From Apis mellifera (taxonomy: Eukaryota > Arthropoda > Insecta > Hymenoptera > Apidae), in the NCBI RefSeq assembly GCF_003254395.2, contig NC_037638.1, positions 21,591,352 to 21,655,351 of the forward strand: DNA of 64,000 nucleotides, read 5' to 3'. The position numbers and the translations under genes are program-made. This document shows, in pieces, positions 13,000 through 25,600 of this stretch. The notes below the pieces were generated by a model, which saw only the letters and a list, made by a program, of their open reading frames with translations, ran no database searches and was not told the origin of the DNA. Numbering within the stretch: the stretch's first letter is position 1; each line of letters opens with the position of its first letter.

Positions 13000-13910
13000 C
13001 AATTTGCGACGCGAGATAAATTGGCAGCGGAGTAATTGCGATTTAAAGCGGAAAAATATCCGAGTATCCCTCCTAACGAGTGCCTTTATCGTCACAATGG
13101 ATCGCGGACACGTCGATACGAGGCATGGCGCATCTCTCTTTTCAAAGCGCGCTACACTTCCGGCGGCGGGCCGTGGGCCGCCTCGCTGTGCTATATATTT
13201 CTGTGTTCGACTTCGACCGTATTTGCGTGACCCGTGTGTCTGATGATTGCGTGAATTGCGTTTGCCTCGTTGCATATGTATAATACTTGCTGGTATCATG
13301 AATCGTTGCGATGGGCGAAAATGATTCGATCGTGTCGTTCGAATCGTGGGCCGCCATTTCGGAATCGTTCCTTTCGATCTTCTCGCGAATCGGAAAGGGA
13401 ATGGAAATAAAAATCGCGGGCGGGAAAAATTGGGAAAATTTGCTGGCCCATTCGAGGATCGAGCCGTGTTATTATTGGAAATTTGGAGAAAGCAACGTTT
13501 GGAAAGGAATGAATTAATTTATCCAGTTTTATATCCGTTCGTAGAAATAAAACGTAATAGTAGATATTTCTTTTTCTATATTATTCACGTGAAAATGTTT
13601 CTCGGAATGTTACTACGTACACGAGAAATAGGAAGGAATAAGAAAGATGATATAAATCTTTTAGAAAGTTAAAAAGAGGGAAGAGGAAAAAAAAAAAGAA
13701 GGAAAAATTCGTTGAAATCACGTACAACTTAAATCGAACTAGATTATTTAACTAATTTCCTCGCGAACAGCTTTCCAGAATCTCCAAACGATCCCTGGCA
13801 AACTTTGATCAACGTGCTTAAACTGGTTTCTACCTTACGATTTCTCTTTGTAAAGTAGAAACGCAACGTCAACAAAATAATTAAACGAAAAGAAACATCC
13901 AAGACGTTCT

Positions 13911-13931
13911 AAAAAAAAAAAAAAAAAAAAA
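13911..13931. repeat. Poly-A tract (21 A)
   Basis: An uninterrupted A run followed by A-rich sequence to about 13950; no retroposon structure was seen. Confidence 0.9.
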
Positions 13932-14668
13932 GAAGAAGGAAAAAAAAGTACAAAAATACTCAATCGAGCAAAAATCATTCCAACGTGTTCCAATTTTTTT
14001 CGTCGAAAAAAATTTTCTTAAAATTCTCCAAAAAGAAATACGAAAAAAAAAGGAAAAAAAATTTAATCAAGTACCATATCCGCTATAAAAAAAAAAAAAT
14101 TTCCTCGTAGAACGATTTTCTTCAAATTTTCCACGGATTTCTCGAACATGGTTCGATCTACACGTTTCCGTGTACGACATGGCGCATACGTGAACTTTAT
14201 CGAGGGATGCGTTTTACGGAAACCCTCCAAGCTCGCATCCGGACTACGTTTTTATCCAATTAGCGTCTTCTCGATGCGGCGGCGTGCGCGCAGAAGAGTT
14301 TCACAGAGGTGTTAAGAAGACGAGAGAGAGAAAAAGGGAGGGAGAGAGGGGAAAGAAAAAGAGGCCGATGGATACGTCGCAAAATCTGAGAAGGAATTCC
14401 ATCTCAGTTTGCAGAGAGAAGAAACAAAAACGGAGATCATTGAAGAAAAAGAAAAGGAACGATTCCCGGTCCACGACGATTTGTTTCGTGTACGCACGTA
14501 CACGCAGCCCCTGCGCTACGTGATGTCGATGATCAAAAAAATGCTCGAGAACGCGCGTTCTCGCGACGAACGAACATAAAGGAGAGAGAGAGAAAAAAAA
14601 ATATAGATAAATAAATGAGAAAAAACGGAGAGATAGAAAAGGGTAAAGAAATTAAGGGAGGAACTCAC

Positions 14669-14732
14669 CCAGCGTTGGTGTCGTGTAATCCCAGCTTTCT
14701 GCGTCGTTCTTGTATACGTTCAGTTTGGTGGG
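14669..14732 (-). CDS. sm: hnRNP L / smooth, internal exon: end of RRM2 and linker
   Basis: This 64-base exon encodes PTKLNVYKNDAESWDYTTPT then L and the first base of a Gly codon. It continues the phase-0 reading of the 50829-50925 exon as FAK|PTKLNVYKND, matching hnRNP L proteins, in which RRM2 has an extended C-terminal strand followed by the acidic W-D-Y linker. The acceptor is a strong pyrimidine tract ending CTTTTCCAG (14741-14733). The donor is GTGAGT (14668-14663), phase 1. It is a small island of coding sequence in otherwise non-coding DNA. The following exons (glycine/proline-rich linker, RRM3, RRM4) were not recognised at lower coordinates and probably lie beyond base 1. Confidence 0.94.
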
Positions 14733-17700
14733 CTGGAAAAGAAAAAGAGAACGAAATAGAGATAAGCGTTTAAATTAAGGAGAAATTCCCGTTCCCGTGA
14801 ATTATTATTCCTTAATCCTTGTATCATCTCTAGAAGATTATTAAGTTTTTACCGAAACATTTTTATACTTGTTTGAATTGTCGTTTCGCGTATTATTGAT
14901 CTATGGACTATAATTTCGCATTTATTTCATTAACAGAATTATTGAAATCCGAGTAAGAACGATGCGAAAAATTATCTGGGATATAAATTACGCAGTTATA
15001 AAATGAAGTTAGATAAATTTCAACTCGTTTAATCTTTGATTAAAAAGTATTATTGTTTGAATTATTACGTCGAATGCTTGTATTCAGAATTAATTCCGAA
15101 TTATATTATTACGTGGGAACGAGGCACAATATTGTGCTTTATAAGAAAATAATATTTTGATATTCTTGGATAATATTAATCAAACATAATGATGAAACAA
15201 TATAAGATATTATTCCATAAATTGCGCAGAGAGAGGATTTAACGAGAAAAGAAAACTTTCAATTTATGCAGAGTAATGAATCACGCAGAGTAGAATCCGT
15301 AGACAGACCTCGCCTCGGTAATTAAGGATTAAATCTTACACGACGATTGAATGGATTCCCCCTCTTTACGATTTTCTGAAAAATCTATCCCGAACCCTTT
15401 CCATATTCCATCCAAATCTTCGCGTTACGTGAAATTGCAAATCGTTGGAAAATTAACTTACGTTACAATTTTACAAGCAATGTCCCTTGCAAACGATCCT
15501 CGTCGAATTATCGGCAAATTATCGTCGACAAACGGAATCGTCTAACGGCTCGAGTTCTCGAATAATTTCAACTCGGACACCCGGTTGAAATTTAACACAT
15601 TCCGTGCATTCGTGAAGCGAATTATTAATATGGGAATTTAACGCGGGCCGCCCTCCCCCCTCCGTCCCATAAATCCTCGATTAGCTATGCACGCGCCGTT
15701 GCAAAATGAATTATACAAATATACAGGTAGAGGTATAAGGTGGAAAGACAGTGGGGAAAGACGAAATGTCGTTCGAGCCCCATTTCGATCTCGACCTCCG
15801 AGGGGGCACGTTCCCTCTCTCGCGCGAGAGATTATTGTTATTAAATGTCGATCACGACGTTTTTGGCACATTTTCGAGCTTCTTTCACTTCGATCGATCG
15901 ATGCGACTCCACTTTCGTTACGAAAAGTTTCCTCCCTCGTCCAGCCTTTTGTCCAGTCTTCGTGGATCCTCTCCGCGCGAGCCTCTCGACTCGAAGGAGG
16001 GAAAAAGCACCCCTTTGTTCGCCAGGGAAAAATTTAATTCCTTTCCACCGCCAAGCTTCGTTGAATACTCTCCACGTTTCCCACGGGATCCGTCGCGTGT
16101 CCCTTTCCCTTCCTTCCTTTCTTTTCCTCCTTTCTTTATTTTCGTCGATCGATTAACCCAACTGTGAGAAATTCGAAAATTTTTTAGAACGCTACGATTG
16201 TTTAATAGCGTGCGTTATTTCTTTATTTAGAAACTTTTTTTCTCAATTCCATCTCAAGAAGAAAGGAAAAGAAAACATCTTTTTTTATTCGTCAACTCGA
16301 GAAAAATTGGCTGCATTCGAAGAGAAGAAAACCTCGAGAGTCTTATTTTTAAATTCGCGAATTCTAAATTTATATGAGATATATAAATATCCACAGGAAA
16401 AATACGTGGAAGAACGATTCCCCCGTTCGTTAAATTTGTCGAATTAAATCCGATCATAAATTTCAAAATTTCTTCCCTCGATTTTCGCAACGATCGTAAA
16501 AAACTATGTCGCTGCCCAACAAATGCCCCGGTTCTTATTTCTCCGTAAGAATAATTCCGCCACTGGTGACCACCACGAGTGGAAGAGGAAAGTAGCGTGC
16601 GTTTATCAAGAGAGGAGTGGCAACGAGGTCGAAGCGGGGACAACAAGCGTGATAAACCGTATTTCCTCCGAATAGGGATGCTTGTTAGAACGAAACAAAT
16701 CTGGCGGAAAGGGAAACGGTTTCACCGCCACTTCGTCTCGTCCGATTCCAGCCAATAAAATCTTCGAAGAACGGTTGGAAGATTAATCGAACGATAAATT
16801 CCCGACGAAAGTGTGTTCCTCCTTTTTGATATCTTCTGCTTCTGTGAAACTGTTGTGGAATTCGACGTGGAACGAAACGAGAGACTAACTCGCATCCTCT
16901 TCCTCTCGTGATTCGTTAAACTCGATCGGCTTTTAAGCAGCTCGGTTTTCGAACGGTTTCTTTCCCCCCTAGCGAGGATAGAAATCGTGGCCCTCTTCGA
17001 GTTCAACAACTTCCTTTTCGACCACCTCGCGAAAGAACGATATTCTCTTCCTCGCGGATAAATGAGACGCGGTTCGATAAAATAAATATCGATGCTGATT
17101 CGTAAATTTTGGACGAGGGAGACGATTAAGCGAGCTTGAAACAACGATCATTATAATTTGTAAGCTTCTTCTTCTTCTTTTTAATTCGGTGTTCGAATAT
17201 CAAAAAAGCAGGAATTTGCGGGATTTTACGAGAAAAAAGATGGAAGAAGGAATATTTTTTTGTTTCCCCCGCGTTTATACGCGAAAATATCGTGGAAAAT
17301 TTCGTGGAACGATAACTTTTAATTTCAGGGATACGATAGCAGATACGTTTGACGCGATACAAAAGCTAACGGTAGCTATCCCCCGGGGGGGATAACGTGG
17401 ATAATATACATTCGATCCAGATCTAAATATTTATTCTGATACCGGATGATTTCACGAGTGACAATGCTCGATGGTAAAAATTCTCTCTCTCGAAAAAAAA
17501 AAGAGAGAGAGAACGATATTCTGCGCAGGATTTATCTTGCGCAACTTGTGCTATTTATTCGAAAGAGGGGAGGGGGAAAAGAGAGAGAGAGAGAGAAGGG
17601 GAAAAAATCGCGCATTGTCCGACCAAAAATATACATGCCGAATGAAAATACAACGGGAACAACGTATCGACGAAATAAAAATACCTGTACAGTGCGATTA

Positions 17701-19572
17701 AACGACGCGTCGGCCATCTTACGTAAAAGGAATTATTGACGTCGAATTTTTATATTCCTTGGACCAAGCGTAAATAAAAATTTTCCGCGAAGAGATTCGT
17801 TCGATGAACTCCTAGATGGAAATATAAAATTTAATAAACAAGAAGGAAAATCAACACAAACACGAGAGTTGATGTACAAAAATATCGAAGCTTATTTTAT
17901 GACCGATTTAATTTCGATTTAATATCGGATGAAGCGATGGAAAGGCGGCCTTATTTCGTGCCACATTCTATTTCCGTTTTATGTAGCGCGAAGTTAAATT
18001 CTTCACAACTCGAAAAACGAGTTTTAACGAGTCGTCTTTGCATATTGAAATTTCGCGTTTGTTTTAATCTCTACATCCGCTTAAATTTTCTACTCCAACT
18101 TCGTTCGAACATATTTGCATATTTTTATTTCCATCTTCTTCTTCCATCCCACTCTAACACGTGTATCTGATAATTCGGAGAGATTCAGAAACTTCTTACT
18201 TACTTCGATATCGGTATCGAAGACATCGCGTCAAGTTCATCGCGTAAGAAAATGGCAACACAATTTCCATCTACGATAATCGTAATCGCGCTTCGATCCT
18301 TCTCCGTTGAGAGAGAGTTGATACGTCCTGGTGGGGCTATGCATTTTCACGTGATGGCATTTCGCGTGATTTATCGCGGCGCCGGGTGGCGGGAAAGTTG
18401 AGCAAAAAAAAAAAAAAAAGGATACGCTTTTCCTTCTTTGTCGAGAAAAGCACACTTTTTCACCGGATACAAAATTTCATACCGTTACCGTGTACTGGGA
18501 ATTAAAGAAAATAAAAAAAAAGGAAAAGAGGGATGGAGGAGGGAGGGAACAAGATAAAAAGAAAAATGATGAAACGAGGAGGGGGAAGAGAAGAGTGGAA
18601 ATATCGGGCGAAAATAGTTGGCAATTCCACGCTGCTGGAACTTTTGCAAAAGATTTTTGCTACGATGCGCGCCATTCCACGAAGCTTCTATTTTTGCTGG
18701 AAACTTTCATGCCTGGTTCCCTGAACGCGGTGATTTGTGAAGGTTGAAACCAACGGACCGTGCTTTCGTATGAATTAAATTTCTTTTCTCTTTTTCTCTA
18801 TCTCTCTCTCTCTCTCTCTTTTTTGTTTGTTTTACACGAAGGTTGAAGGAACTCGAGCCACGCGCGATATTTCGATCGGATAAAGCGACCTGTTCGATTC
18901 CGATGGCTTCTCCGAAAACGAAAATTTATGCAAAGACACTTTCACGCACGAACCTCCACGCGGACAAAATTATTGGAGATTCTTATGGAAGATTGTAAAA
19001 AAAAAAAAAAGAGAGAGAAAGAGAGAGAGACGTATCATTTTATTTTCAAATGAGACGACAACCTTGTTCCTCGGAATATATTTACAACAAGTGTTCTCAA
19101 GAGATAAGTAGAGTTTAAGAGATACACGGATAGAGATAAGCGGGGAATCAGCTCCCTAAATAAAATCAACCCTCAGATTTGTTCAATTTCTCTCCCAGAC
19201 TAGGAGAGGAACGGAAAGGATTCAGAGGAAAAGAAACCCGGTCCTGGTGTCCTACTAGAAAGGAACTGGAAGATAATCCCCCCCGTTGAGCCACTGAACT
19301 TTCCAAAATCTCGTTCACCTTAACACCTAACATTTTCATTCATAACACCAAGTTTTAGAAGATTCGCGCGGAAATGGCAAATTCGAAATGGAAAAATACC
19401 TCGAGAGAAAAATTACCAGTTTCCCGTTTCACCTGAGGGAGGGGGAGGAAGAAATTGATAACCTGGCTAAAGTGAATCGCGAAAGCGTTTATAAATATCG
19501 AAACGAAACGCGGCAATAAAAACCGACGCGATAAAATGAAACTCGCGGGGGAAGAGAAAGAGAGGAAGAGAC

Positions 19573-19578
<6 letters not shown>

Positions 19579-19619
<41 letters not shown>
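19579..19619. repeat. (AG)n microsatellite, about 20 units
   Basis: An uninterrupted AG dinucleotide run on the plus strand, preceded by interrupted AG/ACAG units from about 19556. The serine/leucine-rich minus-strand ORFs over it are artefacts of the repeat. Confidence 0.95.
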
Positions 19620-19622
<3 letters not shown>

Positions 19623-22600
19623 AGAGAACGTACGAGCACGTGGGTATTCCAACGGTATTGCAATTGCGGCTTCCCTAGGAAAATTATTAAAGCGGCGAGA
19701 TAAGGCCAGCGGGTTTACAGACCAACCAGTGTGCATGCGGAATTATTCAGCCGCTCGAAAACGCTAATTTCAAGCGACGAGAGGAAACTCTGTGCCGAAA
19801 CATCTGATCCATTCTCTCTCTCTCTCTTTCATCTGCGCCAACGACAACGAGGAGGATGAGAAGAAGAAGGAAGAGGAAGAGGAGGAGGAGGAGCAGCATA
19901 TTGGATTTTCTGACGAAAGTTGAATTAAGAGATTCTGGATCTCGAGCGCATTAATGTAAAACGAAGGAAGCTGAAAAAGGAGGCGAAGTGAGAAGAGGAA
20001 AAATGGAGAATGCAGAGTGCATCGAGCATAACGTTAAACGGGCAACAGATACTGCTAAGAAATGTCAACAGGATTTTCCTTGGTGGCTTTCTCTATTTGG
20101 GAAGGGGTGGTGGAGGAGGGAAGGGACATTAGCAAAGAAAAGGTTTTGTTTGTCCTCTTCTCGACATCTTTTCGTTTCGACAGGGTGTGTTTTTTAATGA
20201 AAAGTTGCAGATATGAAGAGGGAGAGAGAGGGATAAGAAGAGCGAGAAAAGGGAAGTAAGAATAGAGACGTACACGTATACGCCGGGTAAATGCAGGACA
20301 GTATCGTTGCATCCCGCTAATGCTGCTTTTAGGTCAGCACGCGTTGCTTCGATTTCAGAAAGCTTTTCCCTTCGACTCGTGGAAATGCAAAAAGGCATCG
20401 ATCGTAGAGATTACGAGTGGATCTTTTAATGATTAATTGATACCGATATCAAAATTCTATCAATCTCTAAAAATGTCAAATTTAACAGCTTAGTCAGAAA
20501 CCCATTTCCTTCGAGAGAACTAATCTCCAATTCGCTCTGTAAAAATTAATACAAACCAATTTAATTATTCGCCAAGATAATACTTTTAGATTATTGAAAT
20601 GAGAATAAAGGATCTTTATCACAATTTGTAAAAACTTATTCAACAACCAATATTCGAGTATATATTTTCGATCTGGAAACTCGAAAAGCGCCGATACAAT
20701 ATTAAAACGCGTCGGGGAAAAAAACGTTCCGTGCACAACCGGAATTGCGAACGTTCTTATCCGTTGTTCTGGAACGCGGCGCTGAATTATGGATTTATAA
20801 TCTGGCTAAAAACAAGGGACAACGTTTTCCTCGTTCAGTTCCACCTCGTACCCGCCGGACAATCCTCCCGATTTGAATCGCGCTTCCGGCCGGGGTCTTT
20901 CTTCTTCCAATACGCTTGCAAAGCGACGCGCGGCCGACGCGTCAGGATAGAAGGGAAATTTATGAAACGACAGGGGCCAGGCAATTAATTCTGTTCGCTC
21001 TCCCCTGTTGTTGTGAAATATTACGGTCAACAGATAAGTAAAAATGGAAGCGAGCAGTATTCTTCCTTCTCTCACTGGATAAGTGTTGTTAGCAACCAGA
21101 TTGTTACTTTCATTTTTGCTCGTTTCGATGAAGCTGGAAAATTGAACACGTGGTGGTTTTAAGTTCCATCGAATTTAATTTTTCTAATTTTTCCTTGCTC
21201 TGCATAGTGGAAGAGTCACTCAGATATTACGAAATCGATGGATAAAATTATCTAAATTAAATTGTAATTTACAAATAAGTTTTCAACATTTTCGCATCGT
21301 TCAATATTTGCGATTTTATTTTAGGAGTCATCCTTTAAATTTTCGATTCGAACGTACAACTCGTAATTGTGTGGACAAGTTATGCGGAGCAGAAAATCGA
21401 GAGGAAAGATCGTGCGTGATCTATCTCGATGGAAACCATGAATTTATATAAAAATCGTGATGCAATGAGATCGAAACGGCCGCGGTTGTTTGGACGCGAT
21501 AACGAATTATCACCGCGTATCGAGTCGATCTAAATACACTGGTGCGAGGCGAGGACGAAATCGTGTATGCCTATCGGAATAATCCTTGTTATCGGTTTCG
21601 TTGTATCGCGAAATATTCATCGGTGTGGCGTTCGATTACTAACATCTCTTGTATTTGTTCGCGATAAAACGCCAACGATACGATCCCCCGTATTTCCAAG
21701 TACGAAACTGCCGCCTGTTTTATTTTTATTCTCGACTCGGAAATCGGGGCGAAATTTTTTCACGCGGAATATCAAGCCTCGACTTCGATCGATCGATCCT
21801 CCATCGTATTCCTTAAGAAGAGAGATGCGTTTTAAAAAAAAATCGATGAAAAATCGAAGATTAAAATTCTTTTTTTTTTACTCATCGAGTAAATCGAGAA
21901 TGTTGAAATGTCGAAACGGGAAATCATATTAATCCACCGATTCCTTTGACTTATTCGATTGGCTGGAATCGAAACCGCGAAACTGTGTGCATCGTGTCGT
22001 AATTAACGCGAGAAAGAGAATAGGCGGTGGCCGATTGATATGACGATTCGTTCGTTTCATTAATTTTAATTAAACGTCGAACATATTCGATTAATTAGAT
22101 CTCCCATCGCGTGATATCTCCACACTCGTGATAATCCACACCGATAACAAGAGTAGTACTATGATCGAATGAATTCGTTACAGTGGACACTCCTACTCAA
22201 TGTGATGTAATACAATAATTTTTGAAACTAGATGATAAATGCTAACAACGATCCCAACTATTTTATTGTAAATAATAATCTAAACACGTACGAAGGAAAA
22301 TTTGAATATTAACAAATTACGACGAAAGTATGATGAAAATGATCATCACTCGTTATCAAGATTTTTTTTACAAGAAATAATAATTTTCCCTCGTTCGATG
22401 GAAGAAAGGAAAAGGATGATATAGAATTTTGGAGGAACCTTCAAGTTATATTTCATTTTAATTCCATCCTCCAATTACGTAGCAATAATCTTTCTCTATG
22501 CAAAATCGATATTATCGGGAACGAGGCAAAAATTTATTGCTTGTCAGGTTTATATTTCATTTATATTATGTACGGCATTAAGCTTCGTCGATCATTTTGA

Positions 22601-25600
22601 ATCAAGGTTGCTTTTATGTACGGTATAGTTTCGCCGCCGTTCTGTGTTTAAACGTTCAAGTAGTTTCAATCTTGAAAGAGCTTAATCTTGTACCAGTATC
22701 GTATGCATGCTTATCAGAAATGCACGATGCCATGGAGGAATGTACGAGATAAAGAGAATTAATTCCAATTCGGTTTTGCATCAACGGTATTTCGACAGAA
22801 GAAATTTATTACGAAAAGAAAAAGAAACGCCAGGAATTTATCTTTATCAAAAAATTTAATCCAATCTATCCAATCATTTTCAATCCTAATTTTGACGAAG
22901 AGTCTTCAATTTATACATCTAATAACACAATTATATCGTATACCATTCGACTTATGATTGACATCCATTACCTCATCTCGTGTTCCGCTTCCGCCATCTG
23001 ACACCAAGACTTGCCTAATAACTACGTTTTCCAAAAATTACCACAACCGAAAACCGGATATAATCCCTATTCAACCACTCTTAAAAAGGAACTCTTAAAA
23101 AAAGAGGGAGAAGAAAGAGAAAAATCTCGAGGTAACTCAAAAACGTTTCAACTTCCGCATCCAATTAGTTGTGTAATAACAGCGCCTAAGTTCTAACAGG
23201 CCGCGTTTCAACCCACACACACACACAGGCGGCAGCACCCCGCAGAGAGTAGAAGCACGGGAGGAGAGTCGGCGTGGCCGAACATCGCCGCCGTCCTTGC
23301 CTTGCCTATCCCCTGCATCTCGATGATATCGCGTGCTCGCGTGGGTGACGGCCGGCCATTTGCAACTGCAACGGCGACGTTACACCTGTCCCGCGCAACG
23401 TTTCCTACTCTCGACCAAGCTGGCTGCCCGGTCGAGGGCCGATGATTCAGCCCGTGAATCAACAGTGGAGCGCGTTTCGCGAAAATTAAATCGCCCACGC
23501 GCGCCCTGTCGCAATCGCCCAGCCAGATTTATTTCCACGCTTCTATCCACGCCATGTTTACTCGATGAATGAAACCAAGCATCGATAAGCATCCTCGCTC
23601 GCATTCTCCTCCAGAGAAACTCCTCCCGGAGTCTTTCCCAGTTTTGGAGGGAAAACGAGGCTTGTTCAAATTTACCCGAGAGCTAATTTCGCCCGAGTGT
23701 TCAAATATCCCGGCGATTCTACGAATATTAACGCGACAAATTGCATCTCGCCGCGGCGACTCAAGGTCGACCTTCCTTCCAAGTCGCGAGGACGAATTAT
23801 ATCCTGTGAATGCGAGGAGGAGACGTGAATAACGATAAACGAGAAGGAGAGAGAGAGTATGAAGCGTGGATAACGATCGTGGGGAGGATTAAGAGATCCG
23901 TCACGAAGATGGGAGGAGGAAGAAGAAAGCGGAGCCTCGTCCGCTAATTGCGCTCGAGCTGCTATCGAGAAGCTTATGTAACGCGCCGTTAACGTTAATC
24001 TTGATTCCTCGAGTGTTACTTCTTTTCGAGGAATTCGTTAGATCGTGAAAACTGCTTCTGCTATCGGGTGATGATCCCAGGAGGAAGTTTCTCTCTCTCT
24101 TTTCTTCGCAATACAGTTTATTATATATATTAAACGCGGAGGAATTATGGGGAGAGAAATGTTTCGCAACATAGTGGATGGGAATGAGATGGATTTTTCG
24201 GCTTTTCGATTCGCCATTTTTAATGAGACTTATTATTCGATACGTGTATAACTGAGAGGGAAAATGTATGCGCGTTTTGCCGTTGTTTCGAGTTCTTTTT
24301 TAACTGTGTCAACGATCTCTCGATTCGGTTCGGAACGAGGCGTTTTTAATTAATGTTTTTAATTAGCACTCCATTTGCTAATCGGGAAAAGATAATCTTG
24401 AAACACGCGGGACTATTTTTTTTGGAGTTTTTTAAGGGGAGAGGTAAAGAAGTTAATTATTTTTGAGAAAAAGGGGAGGGTGATAGTTTTTGAGAAACAA
24501 AGATGCGGAGAGATTGTTCGAATTTGTTGCAACGAGTAAATCTGCACCGTGTGCATCGAGAGGGGAATGTTATTCCTGTTTTAACGCCGACGTTGAAATA
24601 GTGCCAAATTCGCTGGAGAAGAATTAGTACGAGATTGAGTGCCACTATTAATTACGATAACGACTTTTAAAGGAGCTAATCGAGGGGAATTGCGTTGAAA
24701 TTTTCAGTTTCGTTCATGAAAGATGATTATGATAAAAAAAAGAAAGAAAATTAAAATAAGAAATTACAAATTATACACGAAGTGAATCGTTTTGATGGAT
24801 CATCTATATTTATTCGTAAATCGTCTGTCTTTTTTGTAATAAAAAAAAATTCAAACGAATATATCTCCAAAAAGTTTATCACATTTGATCGTACGATGCA
24901 TATATTGTATTGTATTGTAATAAAAGTGTGCCACCTTTTAAACGCGCAAGTTAAGGTTCGTTTAATTCTCTTCAATTTTCCCTCCTCGCTATTCGCTATT
25001 TCCATTGTCGTGATTTTTGCAAAAAAAAAGAAAAAAAAAAAAAAGGAATAAAATAAAATAAAAGCGCGTCAAATAGAATTTTCAGATTTTATTTTTAAAT
25101 AGAATCATGCGGAGAATTTTAAAAGCATCGTAATATAAATTTACTGCCGCGATAACTGCTATTTCTCACGGTTGCATCGTCGATGACGTCGAATTCGACG
25201 TCGCGAAAATGTTTCAACGATATTTACGAGATATAAATGGATTTAAAATTGTATCGGTCGAGCTCGCGCTGACCGAGAATTTCCGTAAAAGCGCGAATAA
25301 TAACGAACGCTGTTTACGTTTTTTTTAACCGACCAAGGAGAGAGAGAGAGAACTCACTGGAATCTCTGTTAACGAGTTACGAAACGCGTTAGATTGAAGC
25401 GCAATAAGGGTTCGAAGAAAACTCGTTTGAGAAAAACTGGTTATAAAGTTGTGTCACTTGCTTTGCTTTTACAAGTATCAATCTATGCTTATTTAACACG
25501 ATTCCATCGCCGATTGTTTAATAAACTTCGAGCTTTACGTTGTTTGTGACAACGCTTCTTCGAGATGTGAAGAAGAAGACGTTTTCCCTTCGAAATATTT

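Larger units (their letters stand above)
3831..14668. other. Intron-like sequence with no recognised gene
   Basis: This stretch lies downstream of the 14669-14732 exon in transcript order and is probably intron. It contains simple repeats: TG/GA near 4770-4815, A-rich near 5140-5190, poly-T at 6086-6112, CA/TA near 7600-7635, and poly-A at 13911-13931. It also holds a perfect palindrome of two CRE-like half sites (5863-5878), a short inverted repeat at about 7079-7099 (ACTGTC/GACAGT), and a G-run cluster at 12961-12999. ORFs of 60-200 codons here are low-complexity or show no family resemblance. RRM3 and RRM4 of hnRNP L were looked for on the minus strand and not seen. Confidence 0.5.

Noticed and set aside
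1..14668. Downstream hnRNP L exons (RRM3, RRM4)
   Set aside because: Looked for on the minus strand by family motifs such as the KPGAAMV block; none was found, so they probably lie outside the window.
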